The notes beneath the pieces were generated by a model. The model was not told the origin of the DNA, did not search any database, and was given only the letters and a program-made list of their open reading frames with translations. Below, piece by piece: positions 1 to 5,142 of a stretch of DNA of 5,142 nucleotides. The stretch's first letter is position 1; each line of letters begins with the position of its first letter. The position numbers and the translations under genes were made by a program. This DNA comes from Alphaproteobacteria bacterium (GTDB taxonomy: Bacteria; Pseudomonadota; Alphaproteobacteria; Rickettsiales; UBA8987): contig DQGZ01000020.1 of assembly GCA_003531345.1 (NCBI GenBank), positions 1 through 5,142 on the forward strand, in the 5' to 3' direction.

Positions 1-587
1 ATTAGTATCTGCCAAGAAGCGGAAAGGGCAAGCAAAGCAAGAATAGTAGCTACAATAATATCGGGATAAGCACTATCCAGAGAGAATACCCCTAGTGCTG
101 CTACCATAACAGCAATATTGCCTATCGCATCATTTCTACTACAAAGCCATACAGATTTAGTATTGCTATCTCCTTTACGAAAGCGATATAATAGAACAGC
201 ACATATAACATTTACTATTAAAGCTATAACACTTATATAAGCCATAATATCAGCTTTTGGAATATTGGTCTCTAACCCATGATGAACTGTTTCAAAAGCT
301 GTCCATAAGCCCACTAATCCAAGAGATACCCCCTTAAATATAGATGCTTTGGCTTTTACCCTTAAAACCTTATCAAGCACAAAAATGCTGATTCCATAAT
401 TAACTGAATCAGATAGAAAATCTAAAGAGTTTGCCAGTAGAGAAACTGACCCTGCAATATAGCTTGCTATTATCTGCACAAAAAACATCACTGTGTTTGC
501 AACAAGGCATATCCAGACTATCCTTCTGTAGCTTTTATTTAAGTTGGGATTTTCTATTTCACAATGATCTGAACAATTAACTGACAT
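1..587 (-). CDS. Cation diffusion facilitator (CDF) family transporter, 3' end cut by window
   Basis: I translated this frame by hand: 195 complete codons are open from the ATG at 587 to the window edge, with no stop. The product looks like the six-helix membrane core of a CDF metal/proton antiporter, which exports divalent cations from cytoplasm to periplasm. Hydrophobic segments lie near residues 22-44, 48-75, 85-105, 113-135, 152-170 and 175-195. The second carries D56 and D60 in the family's metal-site spacing (DxxxD, as in YiiP/FieF). The fifth has C149 and D153 where most members have HxxxD. The N-terminus carries C5, H8 and C9, a possible extra metal ligand set. Helix 6 is nearly complete at the cut, so any cytoplasmic C-terminal domain is unseen; related short CDF proteins I recall end close to here. 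The start is 4 bases past the pump stop and has a good ribosome binding site. CDF membership is fairly sure; the metal is not known, and Zn, Co, Ni or Cd are all possible. Confidence 0.85.
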   Translation of the reverse strand, partial: MSVNCSDHCEIENPNLNKSYRRIVWICLVANTVMFFVQIIASYIAGSVSLLANSLDFLSDSVNYGISIFVLDKVLRVKAKASIFKGVSLGLVGLWTAFETVHHGLETNIPKADIMAYISVIALIVNVICAVLLYRFRKGDSNTKSVWLCSRNDAIGNIAVMVAALGVFSLDSAYPDIIVATILALLALSASWQIL

Positions 588-591
588 TTTA

Positions 592-3500
592 TTACTCTCT
601 GTTTTGAATTAAAATTGATTTACCTAAATTGAACTTCTTGTAGATAGCTGGAAGAACAAATAGCGTAAGTATAGTTGCAGTTATAAGTCCGCCTATAACC
701 ACTGTTGCGAGAGGCTTTTGGACTTCTGCTCCTGAACCCGATGAAATTGACATCGGCACAAAACCTAGCGATGCTACAAGGGCTGTCATCATTACTGGTC
801 TTAAGCGAGATGTTGCTCCGTAAAATATGGCTTTAGTTTCCTCAACGCCTTCTTTAATAAGTTGGTTTATCTTGGTTATCATCACCAAGCCGTTCAATAC
901 TGCTACGCCAGACAGCGCGATAAATCCGACAGCTGCTGATATTGAAAATGGCATACCACGCAGGAATAAAGCTAAAATTCCACCTGTAAGTGCCAAAGGA
1001 ACTCCACTGAACACTAGCAAAGCCTGTTTTACTGATGATAGGGCAGAATAAAGCAGTAAGAAGATTAAAAAGAAACATGCAGGAACAACAATAGACAATG
1101 TTTTAGTGGCTGTTTCAAGATTTTTAAATTGTCCGCCCCATTCAAGCCAGTAACCAGCAGGGAGTTTAAATTCTTTATTAAGTTTTTCCTGAGCTTCTTC
1201 AACAAAAGAGCCTATATCTCGGCTTCTGATATTTGCCTGAACAACAATACGACGCTTACCGTTTTCTCTGCTTATTTGATTTAGACCTTTGGTGATTCTG
1301 ATCTCTGCAACTTCTTTGAGGGGAATAAAATTAGGGCGTTTATGGCTTACAATTCCAAAACCTTCATCATTATCATTTTTTGGAAGCATTATAGGAAGAT
1401 CTCCAATCGCAACAATATTGTTCCTAAGATTTTCAGGTAATCTGACCATAATATCAAATCTTCTGTCACCCTGAAAAACAACGCCAGCTTCTTTACCACC
1501 AATAGCAATTGATATAACATCAAGAACATCAGATGGATTTAAACTATATTGTGAAATCGCTTTTTTATCCAGATTGATCTCCAACATTGGCAAGCCCGAT
1601 GTTTGCTCTACTTTTGTATCTTCCGCCCCTTTAATCTTACTGATTATATTAAGGATTTTCTCAGCACTTGGCTCTAAAACCTCAAAATCATCACCATAGA
1701 TTTTTATGGCAACATCACTACGAACGCCAGCTATAAGCTCATTAAATCGCATTTGTATCGGTTGTTGGAACTCATAATTATTACCAGGGACTTTTTTAAC
1801 TTCTTTCTGGATTTTTTTTATTACCTTATTTTTAGGCATTGATGGGTCTTGCCATTCTTCTCTTGGTTTTAGAATTATAAAAGTGTCAGATACATTTACA
1901 GGCATTGGGTCTGATGCCATTTCTGCGGTTCCTGTTTTTGAAAACACAAAAGCAACCTCAGGCACTTTGCTAATTATCTTTTCAACTTCAAACTGCAATT
2001 CTTGCGATTGCGTTAAGGAAGTGCTGGGAATACGCATTGCATGCATTGCTATATCTTTCTCATCAAGGGTGGGAATAAATTCCCTGCCCATAAAAGAAAA
2101 TATAAACAGCGAAACAAAGAAAGCCCCAAATGATATAATAATGGTTTTTATAGGGTTTTGCAGAGATTGACCTAGCCATCTTGAGTAATAATTTTTTGAT
2201 TTTTCAATTATCTTATTATCCTTTTCTTCAACTTTTCCTGTTACAAAAATTGCTATCATTGCAGGTATAAAGGTTAAAGAAAGTATGAAGGCAGCAACTA
2301 GCGCAATGATTACAGTTAATGCCATAGGCTCAAACATCTTGCCTTCAACGCCTGTAAAAGTAAGCAAAGGGATATAAACCATTATGATTATTGCCTGACC
2401 AAATACAGATGGTTTTATCATCTCACGACTTGCAACCATTACCTCGTTCAACCTTTCAGATAATTTTAGGTTTCTATTTAATTCATGCTGTTTGCCAGCA
2501 AGCCTTTGTAGGCAATTTTCAGTGATAATAACTGCGCCATCAACTATCAAGCCAAAATCTAAAGCACCCAAACTCATCAAGTTACCACTGATCTTTAACT
2601 TGACCATCCCTATAGATGTCATTAGCATTGAAATAGGGATAACAAGGGCAGTAATTAACGCCGCCCTTATATTTCCAAGCAGAAGGAACAAAATAACTAT
2701 CACAAGCAAAGCACCTTCAGCCAAATTTTTCTGAACTGTGCTTATAGTTGCATCAACAAGTTTTGTTCTATTGAGAACAGTTTTTGCAACTATACCCTCT
2801 GGTAATGATTTGTTAATTTGGGTAACTCTTTCATCGATTGCCTGTGAAACTGTTCTGCTATTTTCTCCTATAAGCATTAAAGCAGTTCCTACAACTACCT
2901 CTTCACCATTTTCACTTGCAGAGCCAGTTCTAAGTTCTTTCCCAATTAAAATATCTGCAATATTCCTCAGGTAAACAGGTGAACCTTTATGTGTCGCAAT
3001 AACTATATTACCAATTTGCTCAGTATTTTGTATCCTTCCATCTGAGCGAACAACATATGCTTCCCCGTTATTTTCAATATAATTAGCACCAATACTAAGA
3101 TTATTCTTTTCAAGTGCATTTACAATATCTGCAAATGAAAGTCCTAAGGCTATCAACCTTTCAGGTGATGGATGTATATGATATTGCTTTGCGTATCCTC
3201 CTATTGTATCAATTCCAGCTACACCTTTAACTGATTTTAATTGCGGTTTGATTATCCAATCCTGAACGGTTCTCAAATAAGAAGCCCGTTCTAAATCAGA
3301 TTTCAACTTAGAACCTTCAGGAGTTAAATAACTGCCATCTTTTTGCCAACCAACTTTGCCTTCCTTTATTTTAGCACCCTTACCTTTGGGATTTTTATAT
3401 TCAACAGTCCACATATAGATTTCACCAAGCCCTGTGCTTATAGCTCCCATCCTAGGTTCAACATTCTGTGGCAAAGATTCTTTTGCTTCAGAAAGCCTTT

Positions 3501-3834
3501 CATTTACCTGTGCTCTAGCAAAATAAATATCTATACTCTCTTCAAATATAGCTGTTACCTGTGAAAATCCGTTTCTGGAAATTGACCTTGTGCTTTCTAA
3601 ACCAGGTATGCCAGCTAGTGCATTTTCAATAGGGAATGTAACCTGTTTCTCAATTTCAATAGGTGATAAAGCGGTAGCTACTGTATTAACCTGAATTTGC
3701 TTGTTGGTAATATCAGGCACTGCATCTATGGGTAGATTACCGAGTGAATAAATGCCCAATCCAGCAATAGCAGCAGTTAGTAATGCAATTAGATACCTGT
3801 TTTGCAGTGAGAATTTAAGGATTTTTTCTATCAT
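592..3834 (-). CDS. czcA: CzcA-type heavy-metal efflux RND pump
   Basis: This is the inner-membrane, proton-driven pump of a tripartite heavy-metal exporter (HME-RND). It is 1080 residues, full length for the family. The start MIEKILKFS matches the usual CzcA N-terminus, followed by helix 1 (about 13-31) and the conserved LPIDAVPDITN stretch (34-44). A first periplasmic porter region (about 32-370) leads to helices 2-6 (372-530), helix 7 (562-582), a second porter region (583-908) and helices 8-12 (911-1064). Helix 4 holds DFGLIVDGAVIITEN (426-440). Its D426, D432 and E439 correspond to the proton-relay residues D402, D408 and E415 of Cupriavidus CzcA. This motif marks the divalent-cation group (Zn/Co/Cd, Co/Ni) and differs from CusA/SilA copper-silver pumps; T438 stands where V is common. 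Residues 144-184 form a Gly/Lys-rich segment that looks longer than in classical CzcA. The gene sits between its adaptor and a CDF gene. The family is certain; the exact metal is not, so the symbol is generic. Confidence 0.95.
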   Translation of the reverse strand: MIEKILKFSLQNRYLIALLTAAIAGLGIYSLGNLPIDAVPDITNKQIQVNTVATALSPIEIEKQVTFPIENALAGIPGLESTRSISRNGFSQVTAIFEESIDIYFARAQVNERLSEAKESLPQNVEPRMGAISTGLGEIYMWTVEYKNPKGKGAKIKEGKVGWQKDGSYLTPEGSKLKSDLERASYLRTVQDWIIKPQLKSVKGVAGIDTIGGYAKQYHIHPSPERLIALGLSFADIVNALEKNNLSIGANYIENNGEAYVVRSDGRIQNTEQIGNIVIATHKGSPVYLRNIADILIGKELRTGSASENGEEVVVGTALMLIGENSRTVSQAIDERVTQINKSLPEGIVAKTVLNRTKLVDATISTVQKNLAEGALLVIVILFLLLGNIRAALITALVIPISMLMTSIGMVKLKISGNLMSLGALDFGLIVDGAVIITENCLQRLAGKQHELNRNLKLSERLNEVMVASREMIKPSVFGQAIIIMVYIPLLTFTGVEGKMFEPMALTVIIALVAAFILSLTFIPAMIAIFVTGKVEEKDNKIIEKSKNYYSRWLGQSLQNPIKTIIISFGAFFVSLFIFSFMGREFIPTLDEKDIAMHAMRIPSTSLTQSQELQFEVEKIISKVPEVAFVFSKTGTAEMASDPMPVNVSDTFIILKPREEWQDPSMPKNKVIKKIQKEVKKVPGNNYEFQQPIQMRFNELIAGVRSDVAIKIYGDDFEVLEPSAEKILNIISKIKGAEDTKVEQTSGLPMLEINLDKKAISQYSLNPSDVLDVISIAIGGKEAGVVFQGDRRFDIMVRLPENLRNNIVAIGDLPIMLPKNDNDEGFGIVSHKRPNFIPLKEVAEIRITKGLNQISRENGKRRIVVQANIRSRDIGSFVEEAQEKLNKEFKLPAGYWLEWGGQFKNLETATKTLSIVVPACFFLIFLLLYSALSSVKQALLVFSGVPLALTGGILALFLRGMPFSISAAVGFIALSGVAVLNGLVMITKINQLIKEGVEETKAIFYGATSRLRPVMMTALVASLGFVPMSISSGSGAEVQKPLATVVIGGLITATILTLFVLPAIYKKFNLGKSILIQNRE
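595..600 (-). promoter_or_regulatory. Ribosome binding site of the CDF gene, inside the pump's last codons
   Basis: On the minus strand AGAGAG forms the last two codons (Arg-Glu) of the pump gene and sits 7 bases before the CDF ATG at 587. Purine content and spacing fit a Shine-Dalgarno site. The pump stop TAA (592-594) falls between this site and the ATG, so ribosomes ending the pump could restart directly on the CDF gene. This supports the ATG at 587 as the real start and suggests translational coupling. Confidence 0.65.
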
Positions 3835-3870
3835 AAAAATATTTTTGAAGGTTTAAAGTGGTTTGATGTC
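3835..3870 (-). other. Adaptor-pump intercistronic spacer without clear Shine-Dalgarno
   Basis: These 36 bases separate the adaptor stop from the pump ATG. Read on the minus strand they are AT-rich, and the 12 bases directly before the ATG (3835-3846) are the perfect palindrome AAAAATATTTTT. I find no GGAG- or GAGG-like ribosome binding site at normal spacing and no GC-rich hairpin with a T-run, so there is no sign of a terminator. The pump start is supported by the conserved CzcA N-terminus rather than by a ribosome site. Co-transcription with the adaptor is the simplest reading. Confidence 0.6.
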
Positions 3871-5139
3871 TTAATGGTCGTGACTTGCACCAGATTTTTC
3901 AATGTCAGCCTTTATTACAAAACTGTTTTTGCTTACATAATCATCACCTCTTTCAATGCCTTCTAAAACTTCTACATAGTTGTTACCCCTCTCTCCAAGT
4001 TCAAGCATTCTGACTTCATAGGTTTCACCCACCTTGACAAATACTACATCCATATCCCTGAATTTTTGTAATGCCGAAATCTTAACGGCTAAAGGCACTT
4101 CTTTTTCATCAATAACAACCGCACCTTTTACAATCATTCCGCTTCTGAAAAGATTTTGGGTATTATCTATAAAGGCCCTTGCTATCACTGTTTGACTTGA
4201 GGCTTCTGTTGTTTTGAGGATTGCCGAGATCATAGCTTTAATTTTGATTTTTTTATCTTTGCTTTGAATATAGATTTTTTGACCATTTTTTATATTTTCA
4301 ATATCCTTTGAAAACACACTAAACTCTGCCACCACAGAAGATAAATCAGCAATTACAAAAAGCGGTGTATCGCTGGTAACTTCACCCACGCTGGCATTTC
4401 TTTCAATTATAACTCCGTCAATAGGTGATGTAACAGGATAAATCTGCAAACTATCATTACCCTCAACCATTGCTAAAACATCACCTTTTTTAATAGGTTC
4501 GTTTAGGTCTTTCTTTATTTCTTTTACAACACCTGAGAACCTTGCTTTTATCTGTGCTGATTTGTTGGGATCAAGATTAATTATTCCATATAAAGGAACA
4601 GTTTTCTCTATTTTTACAGGGGCTACCTTCTCAATTTCAATTCCAAGATTTTTTGCTGCTTCTTCGGTTATTTGAACCCTGCCTTCATATGAATCATATT
4701 TCCATTCGTAAGTTTTCCCATCATATTTTGCAGTTATTTTTACATCAAATGAATGAGGTTCTTTTACCTCCTCATTACTCTTAAAAAACTTCTTATCTTT
4801 TGAGAAAGTAAAATTATCTTTCTTTCCGTTAAGCCTTGTAAGCTCAACATTTAATTCAACATCTTTTGGGTTTAACAATTCACCATCATCATAAGCGTAA
4901 AACCTAAATTCAGGTGGAACGCCATCTTCAAATATAGTTGCCTCAATCGCAAAATCATCTTTTTCAAGTAGCCTTCCTCCATGAACACCTTTTTCAACTT
5001 CATCACCATGCCCTTCTTCATGTTCATCATGATGTCCAGATTCCGAGTGGGATTCTTTATGATGAGCAAAAAAATCATAAGTAATGTAACCACCTGTTAA
5101 GGCTAAAGCTGTTGATAGTAATAAAATTTTATTTTTCAT
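3871..5139 (-). CDS. czcB: CzcB-type periplasmic adaptor (membrane fusion protein) of the RND metal exporter
   Basis: This 422-residue adaptor would link the RND pump to an outer-membrane channel and may hand over periplasmic metal. Residues 4-22 form a hydrophobic signal or anchor segment. There is no Cys for a lipobox, so a lipid anchor is unlikely. A His/Asp/Glu-rich stretch follows (H26, H27, H31, H36, H37, H40, H44, H53), then an N-terminal domain typical of CzcB (about 54-150, beginning HGGRLL) and the family marker VQITEEAAKNLGI (155-167). Two lipoyl half-motifs lie close together, ARFSGVVKEI (199-208) and SPIDGVIIERN (238-248), with no long coiled-coil hairpin between them. DTPLFVIADLSSV (257-269) then leads into a beta-barrel (about 270-340) and membrane-proximal strands (about 341-412). 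The tail ends SHDH. The ATG at 5139 begins a plausible signal sequence, but only 3 bases lie upstream, so its ribosome site cannot be judged. The pump gene follows after 36 bases. The family is sure; the metal is not. Confidence 0.93.
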   Translation of the reverse strand: MKNKILLLSTALALTGGYITYDFFAHHKESHSESGHHDEHEEGHGDEVEKGVHGGRLLEKDDFAIEATIFEDGVPPEFRFYAYDDGELLNPKDVELNVELTRLNGKKDNFTFSKDKKFFKSNEEVKEPHSFDVKITAKYDGKTYEWKYDSYEGRVQITEEAAKNLGIEIEKVAPVKIEKTVPLYGIINLDPNKSAQIKARFSGVVKEIKKDLNEPIKKGDVLAMVEGNDSLQIYPVTSPIDGVIIERNASVGEVTSDTPLFVIADLSSVVAEFSVFSKDIENIKNGQKIYIQSKDKKIKIKAMISAILKTTEASSQTVIARAFIDNTQNLFRSGMIVKGAVVIDEKEVPLAVKISALQKFRDMDVVFVKVGETYEVRMLELGERGNNYVEVLEGIERGDDYVSKNSFVIKADIEKSGASHDH

Positions 5140-5142
5140 ATA

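Noticed and set aside
854..1078. 74-codon minus-strand frame with an aromatic-rich product
   Set aside because: It overlaps the pump's helices 8-10 in another frame on the same strand, where the pump frame carries the conserved family sequence.
1883..2170. 95-codon plus-strand open frame with several Cys residues
   Set aside because: It lies fully antisense to the conserved second porter region of the pump, has no ribosome site I can support, and its composition looks like an incidental antisense frame.
2515..2559. Copper/silver (CusA/SilA) pump identity
   Set aside because: Helix 4 carries the DFG...DGA...EN pattern of divalent-cation CzcA-like pumps, and I see no methionine cluster typical of CusA.
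2492..2974. Two plus-strand open frames (2492-2734 and 2738-2974) nearly end to end
   Set aside because: Both are antisense to the pump, including its helix-4 proton-relay motif. Low-GC coding sequence often leaves such frames open by chance.
3343..3564. 73-codon plus-strand frame with an aromatic-rich tail
   Set aside because: It is antisense to the pump's porter segment and has no independent sign of being coding.
3835..3846. AT palindrome before the pump ATG as a regulator operator or terminator
   Set aside because: It is pure A and T, too weak for a terminator stem, and such palindromes are common by chance in low-GC DNA.
4872..5093. Met- and Leu-rich 73-codon minus-strand frame, superficially like a membrane peptide
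   Set aside because: It is a frame-shifted reading of the adaptor's N-terminal region. The Met runs come from the His/Asp-rich codons (CAT GAT) read one base off.
1..5142. Mobile element, CRISPR array, tRNA or other RNA gene
   Set aside because: I saw no terminal inverted repeats, spaced direct repeats, transposase motifs or tRNA-like arms. The window is almost entirely coding, with no non-coding stretch above 36 bases.

Overview
The window holds one heavy-metal efflux gene cluster, entirely on the minus strand and read from right to left. The order is a CzcB-type periplasmic adaptor (3871-5139), a CzcA-type RND pump (592-3834), and a cation diffusion facilitator (CDF) protein (587 down to base 1, where the window cuts it). 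The first two proteins would form the periplasm-spanning part of a resistance-nodulation-division (RND) exporter for divalent metal ions. The CDF protein would move the ion from cytoplasm to periplasm, where the adaptor and pump could pick it up. No outer-membrane factor (CzcC type) is visible. It would have to lie upstream of base 5139 or elsewhere in the genome.

The genes are packed tightly, with a 36-base gap between adaptor and pump and a 4-base gap between pump and CDF gene. I see no terminator hairpin in either gap. The adaptor has only 3 bases of upstream sequence here, so the operon promoter and any metal-responsive operator are out of view. The CDF gene's ribosome binding site lies in the last two codons of the pump gene, which suggests translational coupling.

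The organism is probably a Gram-negative bacterium, because an HME-RND tripartite exporter requires two membranes. Base composition is low in G+C: two lines counted by hand gave 35 and 38 percent. The proteins are correspondingly rich in K, I, N and E. The arrangement of adaptor, pump and short CDF protein, and the pump's form of porter-domain insertion, resemble versions I recall from Alphaproteobacteria and some Gammaproteobacteria such as Legionella. That placement is inference and weak. No tRNA, rRNA, CRISPR array, insertion sequence or phage gene was seen.

I do not see a wholly new system. The points most worth a second look are the CDF protein's altered metal site (Cys in place of the usual His in membrane helix 5, plus an N-terminal Cys-His-Cys cluster), the His-rich head of the adaptor together with its apparent lack of an alpha-hairpin, and the extra Gly/Lys-rich segment in the pump's periplasmic domain.
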